From NCBI RefSeq assembly GCF_037975245.1, contig NC_092564.1, positions 7,973,984 to 8,037,983 of the forward strand: a stretch of 64,000 bases of DNA, given 5' to 3'. The stretch comes from Apostichopus japonicus (taxonomy: Eukaryota > Echinodermata > Holothuroidea > Aspidochirotida > Stichopodidae). This document shows, in pieces, positions 36,668 through 50,614 of this stretch (its first letter is position 1; the number at the start of each line of letters is the position of its first letter). The notes under the pieces were generated by a model that worked only from the letters and a program-made list of their open reading frames with translations, had not been told where the DNA came from and ran no database searches. Made by a program: the position numbers and the translations under genes.

Positions 36668-39600
36668 TTTTTAAACATTCACTTTTAATTTGAAGTCAAA
36701 ATCATGAAGATGGACAGTAGTCAGATAGTTATTGGGTCCTTGTCAGACCTAATTATGGTCAAAACATAGTAACATACTTATTGCCATCTTGATCTTTTGC
36801 GAGCCCGATTGGGCCTACAGGCCACCTATTGTCGTATTGAGATATCCTGGCAAAGATTTTTCCAAGCTTGGATAATTTGAAAAATGCTATGTCAAAAGAA
36901 TTAACGTTGCGTGCATCATTTAGTCTCCTAAACTACTAACTCAAAACTAGTCTTTAAAGTTACATCTGTGTTTGGATTGGCAAAAGGAAATGGCTTTGTA
37001 AGCTGTAAGCTGGATTTTGTGATGGAGGCTAGTGCTAGTAAATGACAGCCTACAGGTGTAACTTTGGTAACACAGTAAATGTAATTTTCAGTACCTCTTA
37101 CATAAATAGTTGGAGATGACTTATTTTGCAGCTGTGTTGCAATACTCTCAAGTGGTTCTAGTTTCTCGTATTAGTTGAAAAAGTAACCATAAATTGCAGT
37201 CGGCAAAAATGTTGGGGTTTGCTTTGGTTCTTGTTTGTGATTGTCTGTTTAGATGAAATCCGTCTCTAACAAGCCCTACCCCGAGCTTACAGTTAATATT
37301 TTGCGTATATTCCTCCCCACTGGCTGTTCCCGTTTCTCTCTTGACGTCCTCCACAGATTCTTTGGACACTTTGCTTTATCCATCCACTGCTGAATATTCA
37401 TAGCTTCACAGGTCTTAAACTACCATCTTCTGTGGTAAATTACAGCGGTTGTAACACCTACTGTAGCAGCCTTAAATACAATATCACTGTTGGGTAACGT
37501 CTTTGAATAACCGTCACAAACGGCAGTCTAAACACAGACGGCACACTGTACCATTCCATTCACCTAAATACAATTTTACAATGGAATTCGAAGAAACATC
37601 TCAAGAATGGTCACAGCATGTCTATAGAAACATAAGATACTGTGGAAAATTTATGCAACCTTATCTAAAGTGCCTCAATTGTGAGGATTTGCTGTTAACC
37701 CCCTCCCCATCAATTTCAAAGAAAGCTCTGGACGGAGTATTCATCTTGACTAGTACCTTATAATGCTTGTTTTCAGTTTCAAATGAAACAAACTAGTGAT
37801 GCGATTGCTTTTGAGGTCTATGTCTACAAAGGCTACCTGGTGGAGTCCTACATGACCCTGGGAAGGAGTCTATGCAGAGGAGGCCATACCTTCCTCTTTT
37901 AATTTTTTTTAAATATGATTAAGCATGCATCGCAAAATGATGTTACATTTTTGCATTTTGAAGTTATTATATTCAAGATTTTTAACTTTTTTCCCCCCAC
38001 AAATACTGGCAATTCTTTTCTAAATATTTGGACAAACCCACCAAAGGACCCTAAAAATCTCCACAACCCCCTGTTCAAATACAAAGCCATTATAGCATTG
38101 TATGACTTTGGTACTATGTAAATAACATTGATTGATTGACTGATTGATTGATACAAGAAAATCTCAACTTCCCCATTTTATATTTCAACAACTCAGTGCC
38201 AACTACAGTAGAGCCTGCTTCTATATAGTGCCCTCTACTGTGACACCGGTTGAAAAGATTAAGTGCTGTACTGCCCATGCCTTTAGATATATTTTGTAAA
38301 TCAAATTAGTGTTTCATATGCTCCTGGTTGAAATTACCATATAGCTTAATCAATATCCAGGGCAGTTAGTTCTACTACATGCTTCATTGCATCAGTGACT
38401 CATACAGTATTCATTTAAGCTTGTTTTGACTCAGGAACTGGTGTGACTGGTGTCCTGTTCTGCCTGTACAGTTCTATACAATTGGAGGTAAATGAAGGGG
38501 TTGGGAGGGAGAAGGGGGAAGGGGATGAGAGGACTGGGGATTTTACTTAAATGCAGATAAATGGGAGGAGCAACATTTTATAATAAAGAAAAGGAGGCAT
38601 TTCACAATCTTTTCTTACAGTTTGACTTTACCAGTTTGTGAGGGAAAAAAGTTTTCAAAAACAGTTTTATGAAATCAACAGCTCATGAGTAAAACATTAA
38701 GATTCACTTTGAAGCTACATATGGCTAAGCAATGGTTGAGGTGGTTTTGTTATTTTAGGCTAATGATCAATCAAAGCCTACATGTGCACTACTTTCAGTG
38801 TAACATCTGGCATATAGATGCTGCCACATAATCCACATAATAAGAAAATGAGAAAACAAAATTGTTTAACAAGAAAAGTCACTTTAAAATTACCAAAGAA
38901 AGCATAAAAGGAAGTAATTTGTGTTAAATAAATATTTTCTGCAAGATTCCTTGAAAAAAAATTTCCACAAGAATTTCAAATGAGCATGCTAGGCTAGGCT
39001 GGTGGTTCTGCTGCTTACAAGTACAGTGGTGCAATGTAGATAGATTCAGGAGTACTCATAGTTATGTAAGTACTCAGTCTGGCTTGAGGAATGATGACTG
39101 CTGGTGACTACCTTCTGTTAGATCTGCGCATGGCGTCTACTGTAGCAAATATTTTACTAATTATTAAGTACCGCTATCGTAGGCTGTAGGTACTGGCCAT
39201 CCGTATCAGAACATGGGTCTTTTTTCTCATCTTGTCATTATAATTATTTTGTGAAATACACACTATAGCTTTCATTTTGAAACTGAATTCATGGCTGCAA
39301 CATGTTGCTTATAGTTAAACCTATAACTATTCTGTGTGTATTTGGCATATATGTACAATAATGCCTTTGCTGGATACCCTGTTGGTTAGTAACTTAGGCA
39401 ATGATCAATCGAGGCTTCACCAACCCCCCCTTTGCATCACACCAAAACGTCAAGCTTGGTGCGTTTTGAGAGTCCCCAAGAAGCCAAATTCTTCTCCTCA
39501 AGGTTTCAATTGTGGGAGATTATTTGCCGAGGTCTGCTTTATACATTTATCTTTATATTCGTGGGTTGGTGCACGTTAGTTGCCAGACATTGCTGTCCGA

Positions 39601-42600
39601 TAGCTTTAAAACTGTTCTGTAAAACTTATCTTAGAAAAGACATGCATAGTTTTTTACTGCTCTACTTGCAATCAGAAAGGATTTATCCAAACAAAGTCAA
39701 ATTTAGTTTTCCCCAGCAGGTGAATGAAAAGTGGGGAAAAACAGGAAAGAGAGTATTTCCCGTATTACTTCAACATTGAGATTGTTTGACTTGAATCTGT
39801 TGTATATTATGTATACCTTACCTGTCATTAACCTCATATCATATTTCCTGTTTCGATCAAAATTGGTTCTGAACTTGATGGGTCCTGGTATCTGTTCAAA
39901 TGGATAGACATGTGTTAAATGGAACAAGTGAATATATTCATTCATTCTCCATTGAAGCAATCAATTGCTCAATATTGGTTTCTAATGATAATGGGAAAGT
40001 CGATAAAAATAGGTGAGGCATATTGGACCCCAGTTACAATTCTACTCATGCACTGTTCAGATAAACGTATAAGCTCAGGGTTTTCTTCTAAAGGAAGAAT
40101 TAACTTCTAACCCCCTGTTACACTTTGAGAACGAGAGTGGTGTTCAATCCCGCGCGTAAGTGTTAAATTTGTAATGTAAACACAGCTCAGGGTTTGATCT
40201 CCGACCACTGTTGACCTTTAACCTCTGTTGTTGATTGTCCCGCAAGTAATTTGATACAGTAGTATGCATAAATAATAGAATTACCCATCACACCATTACT
40301 TATAGTTTTGTGCGTTTTCTTCAGTAAAGAAAAGTCAAGTTTCTGATCAGTGATCATGAGCGTGGGCTCTGATACTGAGCATGGGGGTTTTATGTGAAAA
40401 TGTGGAGGTTCAAAATCAATTAACCTTCTTATTAATGCTGAACACTGCGTGGGGAGTGTGGGATCTGTTATGTAGAGGCGGCCATAGAGCCTATATACCT
40501 GATCATACTGTAGTACTACAGCACACTCAGACATGTATATAATTGATCACACTCGTGTTATTTGTGTTAGATGACATAGTGGTACAGTTGCCTGTCACGT
40601 TTCGCATTTTCTTTGCACGCATGGTATCGTTAACACTCTCACTGAACATAGGCACATCAGGTCATTTACACATTACACTTATTACATTCCTTACTTACTT
40701 TAATACATAAGGTTTTAATCTGTCAAAATTCCCTTATTTGTATGCACAGGGTTCCATTAGTTGAAATTGCAGATACACAGCAGCAATTCCCTGTCTCTGT
40801 TACACTTGCCGTTTCAGAATTTCAACCTTACTTTTATTTCCTTTTTTTCTTCTTTTTTCTTCCTTTTGTTTGTTTGCACAAAACATCTATGTCACTCAAT
40901 GAAATCACTTAGGCATTAATGTTTTGTACACTATTATGACCTTTCAAATGTGCTAATTCTGTTCTTTCCTGTTAAAAACGTTGAATTTTTGACCTTGTCT
41001 CACACAATTGGACTGACACCGTGCAACTGGCGTGACCCTTTATCAGTGAAAAACAAGTCTATTTTATTTGACACCCTGTAAAGGAGAGAGAGAGTTCATG
41101 TGGAGAACCAACAATGGGATGTGTTACCCCTGTTTTAGCCAGGTTGTGTAGCAAAGTCTGTTGCCCTTTCTGTTTTGAATAAATAATTTAAAAGTCGGGG
41201 GGCGGGGGGGGGGGGGAACGTAAGATATCCATTCAACCGAGCTGATCATATGACAATCGTTAAAAAAAATTAAACATGTAAGTTCTTGACAAGCATTAAG
41301 TTGACCTTGAACAGTCAAGATGAAGATCTATTCTTGTTCAGCAAACAAGAATACTACAGAAAAAAAAAGAGAAAAAATAATCTGAAGTTTTTATATCGTA
41401 TTTAGTTACAAGAAAATTACAGGGAAATACCTGGATAAGTTTATGCAGTTGGATAACAGAAATGTCCTTCAATTTAGCAGGTTTTAGGTTAATCTGGGAG
41501 TTCAATTTGCTTTGCTCAATTTGTCTCAATTATGATGTGATAAAGCATAGAAATATTAAAGATTATGTTCATTCATTCCTTAATTATGAAAGCAAAAAAA
41601 CTGTAAACCAATTTTTACTTGGTAAGCCCATATTGTGATTTAAGTCAAAATCCAATACTTTTCATTGCATCTGTAGGTACTCTGGGCACAGAACAATACC
41701 TACCAGTTGCTCGTTAATGAAGTTATCTCCAAATATTTGTAATTCTATGACCCAAATATTTGTAATTCTATGAAGGTTGACGTCACGCCCAGAGCACGGA
41801 GTGGCAATCTGCACGTGCTTGCTAAACATCTTCTGTTTTGGCTACATGGTTGATTTGTGCAGAGAGATAATACTGTGAATACACATGCACGCATGCATGG
41901 ATATAAGCAAGCCTTCACTAGCTCTGCAGTATAAACCAAGCCACTGCAGCGTATAATGCATCCTATCTGGGAAGGTTTTCTGTTATTGACCAGGTGTCTG
42001 TTTTGTTTGGTGTGTACTAACTACCAGCCTATATTTAGAGTAGTGACTCACAACAGTAAGGGGTGGGTGTACACTTCTTAATTACAGATTGGATCATTCC
42101 ATTTCTGTTTGGGAGGGGATGAATTCTTTCAAAATCACATTTCCCTTGAAGATGATGGAATCCTCTCTGATTTCTCTGAAGAAGTTGTATCTCTCTCTCT
42201 CTCATGTGATCTGTCTAACAGATTGCTCATATTAAGCTATTGTGTGTTTCTGTTATTGTGTATGAAACTTATTTTGAATTGAAGCATCTACAAGTGCTTG
42301 GTATCTCAAACATATCTCTAAATACTTCAGATTAAGAAAGAATTATAATCATAGATATTATGTAAACCCAGAGAATCATTTAGCAGTTTATATTTAAAAA
42401 AAAGAATTTTAATATGAAAAGTTATTGATAATTTTCTAATATTTGACAGCAAGGTCTATGCTCATGGAACCTATCTATCAATATAGTGATGAATTTTTTG
42501 ATAGATTGCAGACTATGATATGCAAGAAGGTGCCATTCATGGGGATTCTTGGCTACAGGTGCAAAAACCAAAGAAAATCTGATGGAACAAAAGTCATTGG

Positions 42601-42734
42601 TCTGAAACAAACTTCTTACACATCTTCAGTGTATGACATGAAGCAGGTCACAAGTACTGTCAGTGATTTGGGACAAACAAGGCTTTAGTTTAAAGTTTAA
42701 AATAGTTTTTTTAAAGCAGCATTTTCATTAATGT

Positions 42735-44155
42735 GAACTATGTGGACGTAGGAATACTGTATGTAGGTAGTATGGAAGTAGACATGGCAGTTTGTTTCAT
42801 GTGATATCAGTAGGTAGTATGGAAGTAGACATGGCAGTTTGTTCTATGTGATATCAGTAGATAGTATGGAAGTAGACAATGCAGTTTGTTTTATGTGATA
42901 TCAGTAGATAGTATGGAAGTAGACAAGGCAGTTTGTTCTATGTGATATCAGTAGATAGTATGGAAGTAGACAATGCAGTTTGTTTTATGTGATATCAGTA
43001 GATAGTATGGAAGTAGACAAGGCAGTTTGTTCTATGTGATATCAGTAGATAGTATGGAAGTAGACAATGCAGTTTGTTTCATGTGATATCAGTAGGTAGG
43101 AAGTAGACAAGGCAGTTCTGTTTGATGTGATATCAGTAGATAGTATGGAAGTAGACAAGGCAGTTTGTTTCATGTGATATCAGTAGGTAGGAAGTAGACA
43201 AGGCAGTTTGTTTCATGTGATATCAGTAGGCAGTATGGAAGTAGACAAGGCAGTTTGTTTTATGATATAACAGTAGGTAGTATGGAAGTAGACAAGGCAG
43301 TTTGTTTCATGTGATATCAGTAGGTAGGAAGTAGACAAGGCAGTTTGTTTCATGTGATATCAGTAGGCAGTATGGAAGTAGACAAGGCAGTTTGTTTTAT
43401 GATATAACAGTAGGTAGTATGGAAGTAGACAAGGCAGTTTGTTTCATGTGATATCAGTAGGTAGGAAGTAGACAAGGCAGTTTGTTTCATGTGATATCAG
43501 TAGGCAGTATGGAAGTAGACAAGGCAGTTTGTTTTATGATATAACAGTAGGTAGTATGGAAGTAGACAAGGCAGTTTGTTTCATGTGATATCAGTAGATA
43601 GTATGGAAGTAGACAAGGCAGTTTGTTTCATGTGATATCAGTAGGTAGGAAGTAGACAAGGCAGTTCTGTTTGATGTGGTATCAGTAGGTAGTATGAGAG
43701 TAGACAAGGCAGTTAGTTTTATGTGATATCAGTAGATAGTATGGAAGTAGACAAGGCAGTTTGTTGTGATATCAGTAGGCAGTATGGAAGTAGACAAGGC
43801 AGTTTGTTTCATGTGATATCAGTAGGTAGGAAGTAGACAAGGCAGTTAGTTTTATGTGATATCAGTAGATAGTATGGAAGTAGACAAGGCAGTTTGTTCT
43901 ATGTGATATCAGTAGATAGTATGAAAGTAGGCAAGGCAGTTTTGTTTCATGTGATATCAGTAGGTACAGTAGGAAGTAGACAAGGCAGTTAGTTTCATGT
44001 GATATCAGTAGATAGTAAGGAAGTAGACATGGAAGTTTGTTTGATGTGATATCAGTAGGTAGTATGTAAGTAGACAAGACAGTTTGTTCTATGTGATATC
44101 AGTAGATAGTATGAAAGTAGACAATGCAGTTTGTTCTATGTGATATCAGTTACAG
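42735..44155. repeat. 47-bp minisatellite with higher-order structure
   Basis: About thirty units of the form GTATGGAAGTAGACAAGGCA-GTTTGTTTCATGTGATATC-AGTAGGTA are arrayed head to tail. In the left part two unit types (ACAATGCAG with TTTTATG, ACAAGGCAG with TTCTATG) alternate, giving a 94-bp dimer. In the middle a three-unit block repeats exactly every 137 bp: the TATGATATAA marker falls at 43261, 43398 and 43535. Minus-strand open frames here are translations of the repeat. Confidence 0.95.
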
Positions 44156-44170
44156 CATTAGTGAACATCA

Positions 44171-44285
44171 GGATTTACTTCACTCCTCTATTACCTGTCT
44201 CCAATACATAAATACACTCTTATCTACCAAGCCTTGAACAGCTGTTAAACATTCTTGCTCTGTGCCCCAAATGACCCTCCAGGGA
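44171..44285 (+). repeat. DIRS-like terminal repeat, truncated copy
   Basis: GGATTTACTTCACTCCTC and TTACCTGTCTCC match 59351 onward (GGATTTACTTCGCTCCTC, TTACCTGTCTCC), followed by weaker similarity up to the TGTGCCCCAAATGACC segment. It directly abuts the end of the 47-bp minisatellite. Confidence 0.5.
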
Positions 44286-46447
44286 ATGGTAAGAGGGTCA
44301 TTGACAGTGCAGTGTAAGATTGTTACCTAGTTGTTACAAACTAGGTATATTGGAATGCATATGTTTTGGAAACAGGCAGGTACCCATCCACCATCCACCA
44401 AGTAAGTACAGTTGGGTTAACTAGCTTAGATCCCTCTCTTGATTAGAATGTTTGTTAACTTTACAGGGCTATTGATATAAACCTTCCTTGCTGATCAGTT
44501 TGCAGCAAATGCTACAGACCAACAATCTACTGCATATTGTATTTATCACTTATCATAATTAAGCCACTCAAATGGTCTTCTCTGAATTATTCCAGCAAAC
44601 TCAGATCACGGTACATCATGATGGCCTTTAATTTGACAGTTGTGCTCGCAGTTAAAAGCTGGACTAACTTCCCTAAAGATACATGTATAGAGATACGGTA
44701 ATTGTTGTGTACATGTATACAAGAGACTGTATGAACCGTGGTGATAGCTTATTCTACACTGTTTGTGTCTTGTAAAGCTTTTTGAAGATCAACAAGCAAT
44801 ATTAACTTGTGTTGTTGATGAGATTGTGATGATAAGGATTCACATGTTTTTATTTTTCACAAAAGCATTGTATTGAAAATGTTAATTTCAAAGAAATGTT
44901 TATATGACAGTGTCAGTATTGATCCCGTAACAAAGAACTCTTTTGTTTGTTGAAAATCCTTAACACAGCTGCCCTGGAGTATTGCTTTCTACTGAGAGGG
45001 AAGGGGAGGGGTTTGAAAAAATTCAAAAGCTGTAACAATGATTGAAGCAAGAGGGCTTGTCTAGTAGAGCGCTCCCATAAGTAAATAGAGAGAACAATAC
45101 AAGAAAAACAGTAACACTTATATCCACCCACACACCAACTAACAGTACCTGTGCCCAACTGATGTCTCTGTTTTATTAATGCACATTAATCTACAAGGTC
45201 ATGTGCCTGATGTTGACACTTTAACGCCCTGCACCATCTGACCTGCCACAATAGAGTTGTGCAACCAATGCTGCACTCCATTTGTAACAAACAGTGTGGC
45301 AACTCTATGTACAGATATGTACTGAAGAACTAATAGTACATCTCTGTATCATGGACAACAAGGTGAATTTGTAAAGTTTGTCACAAAAACATACATGTGT
45401 TTTTAGCTGATAACATGTCTACTTGGTACATCCACCTGACCTACATAGAATTTCATTATTGTAGCCTACTTGTTTAGAAAAATGCAAGTACTCAAAAATA
45501 TAGATACTAGCTAAAAAAAAGTTCCCACTTTAACAGTGCAGTTACTCATATCATATTTCGTGTTTAGTTTCTGTAATAATGTCTACTAGCAGAAAAGTAC
45601 AAGTATTTTCTTTTTTTCTCCAGCAAATGGCAAAAATCTACTTGTATTTAGCCAGTTGATTGCCTGAATTTTGAGGGCTGACCCCTCTATCCTATTATGT
45701 TTAATCTAATAGAATCCTGGGACCCATGAAACTTTTGGAATAATACAAAATTTGTGCTTTTACCTTTTTAATTTGTTTTTTTTTGTAAAATATCTACTGT
45801 GTACACAGAACATCAGGTTGTGAACCTGGAAACTGGTATGTGTTCTTTCTGGTAAGGGTGGGGGAGTGGTGGGGAGGTTGCTCAAGGATGAAGCAGTACA
45901 GTTCATTAGGATTGGTTGTAAGTAGTAGTATACTCAAGTATTGAGGAAATGGAACTGGATTTATAGGAAGTACATATTGTTAAATTTCAGGGTTTTTATT
46001 CTTTAAAGCCAAGATGACCCAAAATAATGATAATAATATCACCAAGAAGTGTTTGACTTCAAATGTTTAACTTGATCGATCATGTGCATGTCATAAAACC
46101 GCAGCGACTCAAATTTGCTACCTGTCCTTTACTCAGTCAGTTTGCTTTCAATACTGTGTCAACATTATGACATTAAACTCTTTTAGTCAAGTAGTCATTC
46201 AACAGCTGAACTGAAAACAACTTCACAATGTAAAATGTTTTATAACTGTGATCAATTACATTCAGTTTTGTTTCCCAGACTTGGTTTCTAATTTTGTGCA
46301 TGAAATTTTTTTTTAATTGGTTAGGCATATATATGGAGACTAATATAGCCAAATCCTGTGAAATTGTAAGTAAATTAAGCTGCATCTTTCTCTGTTCAAT
46401 CTGTAAAAGCAATGATATAGGAGTATGTATGTATGTATGTACGTCAT

Positions 46448-46463
46448 ATACGTATATACGTAT
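46448..46463. repeat. 16-bp perfect palindrome in a GTAT/ACGT microsatellite
   Basis: ATACGTATATACGTAT is self-complementary and lies in a short GTAT repeat at about 46424-46470. Confidence 0.5.
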
Positions 46464-49400
46464 GTATGATATTATCGGCTTACCCTTTACCTGACTTCTT
46501 TTGATAAATATTTGAACTGTGGGTGAATAAAGTGTTAATTAAGGTGATATTAGAGTTCATTGCCAACTGTAAAGTAAAGTATAGGCAAATGACAATCAAA
46601 AGAGGCCTTCAAATCTCTAGGTTTAAGAAGAAAGTTTTGCATGAATCCCACATATATAATGTCAATACACACATTGTACTTTCAATGACCTTGTTGAATG
46701 GAGCATGTTATCACAGGTTCAAAGACAGTCATCCATTGCAAATACTGTATACCGTCAACAACAGTGAATTTGGGGTTCTTTGTTGTAGACGTTTTATTTT
46801 CCTTATTTACAAGGTTTTACAAGGAAGCATGCAAACATGTTACTCTCAGTAAAACCGCACATGGGGATTTGAATGTCATAGTACAACTGAAAAGGCTAAT
46901 TTTAGAGCGAGTGATGTTTCTAATAATAAATATTTCAGTTTGCAAGATGCATGTTAAATGTCGGGAATGCTCTTTTTTTTTTTCATTTACTTCATTACTT
47001 AATACCGGCTTTCTATACATCAAAGGCTCCTCATTCAAAGCATATATAATTGTTCATTTTTAATTCCTTGTTTTATACTAAAATACTAAAAAAACTAAAT
47101 ATTAACTACTAAAATACTAAAAATACTAAAATAAAATCATTTCTTTGCATGCTAATTGTAACACACAACTCTTGAATTTGCACACAACGTAATATTAATA
47201 CATGTATACAAATAGTCATTCAGTTTATGCTTCTCTCGTTCCTGAAAGATGAGCTCAATTTTGCTGATCGTATAATATTCTAACACACAATGTGGACTAC
47301 TCTCTTAACAGTTTCCATGTTTATTTGTCCAATTTTTGTACCGATTGTAAATTTCACCTGCTGCTTCACAGCATACAGAATGCAACCTGTCTTTGTATTG
47401 ATGGAGTTGTTATGTTTATCGTTTGCGTGTGCATGTGTGTGGATGTCACAGTGATATTAATCATCTGTTGTTCCATACTACTATTACTACTACACATGTT
47501 AGGGTTATATAGAGTTCACTAGCCATCCTATAAGGATTTTTATCAATATGCCTATTATTAGAGAGGTGAATTCACTGCTAGAGTTTTCTTAGAACTGAAA
47601 CCATCATTTCACCATACATTGTATATGATAGGTTGCATATGGAACCTGTAAGCCATCCATGTTATTTTATATGCTGGTTAGGAAGCAGATTGCCCTGCAG
47701 GGTTGAGTTCCATCAGGTTTTGGTCAAGTTTGCTTTTTAGCTTTCTTTGTGAGTCAAATTACAAGTTTAAATTTCATCTTTGAGCAATTTTGCACTGTTG
47801 AACTATTTAACTGATAGGTACTAGGCAGAGGTTATATGTCAACACGGCTTTGGTCACTAGTTACATATTGGATGGCTTTTAGTGTTAGAGTCATTGACTC
47901 TTCATCATTGTCAGTAGCATTTTTATCATCAAAAAAAAAGAGAGAAAAAGAAAGTTAAGAAAATAAAAAAACTACAGTTAATTCTACTTCTTGTTTTTTA
48001 ATTGTGAAGCTCTGTGTCAAACATGCCGTGCACTCACTCTCTCTTTCTCTCGCTCACGTAGGGAGCTGAAAATGTCTTTGAATTGCCCCACCAGTTTGGT
48101 AACCTGGTAACATCCAGAAGCTTTACATAAGTGCAAAATAAAACATGTAAGCCTCAAAACTTTGAATTTGAAAACTGCTGAAATGTCATCCAGGAGCAAC
48201 TTGGACAACAACAAAAAATCTCTAGCTCGAAAATACACAGGAAAGGTAGATTCATAAGGAAGAGGAAGTTGGTGGCGCCCATGAAGTGGGGGGCCATGAA
48301 GTGGGGGGGCCATGAAGTGGGGGCACGGTGCTAAAACATTCCAGGCACGCAGTCTAGGTAGTTAGGAAATAGGATATATGTTGACTGGGAGACCAGTATA
48401 AAGTACCTTCGCTCAGTCCCCAAACCAGCAAATATTTGGAAAACCGCTACAAACGTTTGTTTGCAAGATTTGATCAAATCATGGGGAGCTAGGGATTCTA
48501 AGGTGGTATAATAGTTGTGATAATTCTATATCATAATCAAGTATTTTAATTATTATTATAAAAAAAAAAAATTAATGTCATATCTCATTTTTGAGCACAA
48601 TATGATTTGTACTGTTATTAGCAATAGCTATACCCAATTTAAGAGCTCCTTCCTCTTCAGCAAACCTATACTAGTATTAGATCATTAATGCATGCCCAAT
48701 CGACTTCATAGAAAGGACATAATACTGAAGTTTCGTTTTCCAGAAATGTGATGAACATTATTTGAACTTCAAATGTCAACATTCAGGACAGTTTTTGAAG
48801 AAAATTAGGTAGATTAATCAAATCAAGGACACAGTAAATTATTAATTTATTTTTCATCCAGGGTACTAAGGCTTGAAATTCTTGGTTTTTGTTACTGATA
48901 CTGTCAAATGTTCTCATATCAGTTTTTGCCAAATCCTACCAAGTAATATTCAAAACATGATTGTAATTGATCAACTAAGATATCCTATTCAGTTTTCTTT
49001 ATAAGTGAAGGCTTATAATGAGCAAGTAATAAATGAATCCATCCCATTCTCAGTATTTTGTTGTAAAACAGATGTCATAAATTAGTATTAATCACATGTA
49101 GAAGGCAACTGATGGTTTTCCCCAAATTTGGCACTTTTTCAACATGATATGGTAATGAAAGCTATGCTAGTCAAGCTAATGCATATATTTTGGTGGGATC
49201 TTAACATATATTAGTAACATTGAAATTATTTATTAAATTTGGCTCAGAATGGTGTTTATCATCTACTGTACTGTACATAGTACATACTATATGCGGCTGA
49301 TAAGTGTTCATGTGCAACAGTGCCACTGTATTTGTCATCTGATATATGAAGGCTTCTACCTGGACTGCTGAGAGTTACCACAGAGTTTAATACATTGTGA

Positions 49401-50584
49401 TTTTTATCTACCGAGTGTTTGAGGACCAGTTTTGGGTGTGAAAGAAATGACATACATCTTAAGGATGGTGTTTATTAGAGAATCGGGGTTGGCTGGAGCT
49501 ATTGGGAAGCTCATCACCTCGCCCCCACGCCACCTTCCCCCTCCCTAAGAAAAAATAAAGCAATGATGTGTGATTTTCACATCTCTTTTTTCTTTCTTTC
49601 TTGTCATTTCTTTTTTGCATTGTTTGACAGTTTGCCATTGTAATCCTAGTGGTTGTTATTCAATCTATAGTTATTCAACCAAAACATATTATGACATTTT
49701 CATACTGTACCTGCCATGTAGACATGTCTATAGAAACTTAGTGTGTGAGTCACTCTGTTGACTTCTTTGGTACTCTCATTATGGAATGACCTATAATTTC
49801 CATGTGTGGGGCGAAAGGTTTCTGTAAGAATTATGAGAAATATTTTGAAGAATGGGAATTTATAACAAGTTTGCATTGATAATATTTACTGGTTTGTTTT
49901 CAAGTTGGATGTAAGCAAAGGTGAAGGTCTATGAAGGAGTTATGAAAGAAATATATAAAATCAAACAAAAGTGCTTCTCTTTAGTCTTTACCCTAAGGCC
50001 TGGAAAGTTCATTATTCATGCCAACTAATTTTTCCATCTGTTGTTTTCCATTTTGCTGGCAAAAGTCCAAAGTTTTCCTTACAAGGGTGCCATAAGTGAC
50101 TAATTATATGTTGAACCGTTTCCATGGAGATGTAAAAAAATATTTCTCAAGTGAAGGAACCAGTAAGATATTAAAAGCCAATAAAGAAGTAAAAAATATA
50201 CTTGTGCAATGTCAGTAAATTATAAATGGCTCATACATGTATTATCTGCCTTTTAGAGTTTATATATACTCCTGTATAATGTTAATCAACAATATTTACA
50301 GGGTGATGCAACCTCTTGATACAGGTTTTTGTGACAGTTATGACCACATTCATCTGCAATGATTAACTACAAACACAATGTGTAAGTGATTAAAAAACGA
50401 TATGTGTGCAAAGCAGGAGGTCATTTAGGTTTCTTTTTCTAACTCACTAAAAGTGTGGAACATCATCAGTTTTGTGCATAGTTAGAAACAATCACATACA
50501 TTTTGTATATCAAAATAAAATAAAAATTTTTTTTTTAATTTTTAAAAAAAAATGTAAAAAAAAAAAAATTTTTTTTTTAGTCTT

Positions 50585-50614
50585 TGAAGAAGATCCTGCT
50601 AGGATCGAAATGTC
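50585..50614 (+). ncRNA. Hammerhead-ribozyme-like core
   Basis: The order is TGAAGA, A, GATCCT, GCT, AGGATC, GAAA, TGTC. The 6-bp stem is perfect and is flanked by the two conserved core strands of a hammerhead (CUGANGA and GAAA), then a GTC cleavage-type triplet. The first core base is T instead of C, which would turn the C3-G8 pair into a wobble. Such minimal hammerheads occur in Penelope-like and retrozyme repeats. Activity is unproven and this may be a decayed copy. Confidence 0.3.

Noticed and set aside
37503-37763. 86-residue frame in intron 3
   Set aside because: No recognisable domain, AT-rich codons and no splice-site support.
38129-38152. TTGATTGATTGAC tandem, considered as a LINE tail
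   Set aside because: No reverse-transcriptase sequence precedes it on either strand; it is left as a simple repeat.
42443-42688. 81-residue frame, considered as an exon
   Set aside because: A weak acceptor (TTTGACAG) precedes it, but there is no homology, no good donor, and the gene's splice phases need no exon here.
43862-44077. Minus-strand frame rich in YYLLISHETNCLVYF repeats
   Set aside because: It is a read-through of the 47-bp minisatellite; neighbouring units with indels break the frame.
42735-44155. Regular array considered as CRISPR-like
   Set aside because: Units are contiguous and share sequence along their whole length, with no unique spacers; the host is an animal genome.
46294-47063. 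Overlapping plus-strand frames up to 121 residues
   Set aside because: Low-complexity, hydrophobic translations of AT-rich DNA on several frames; no family resemblance.
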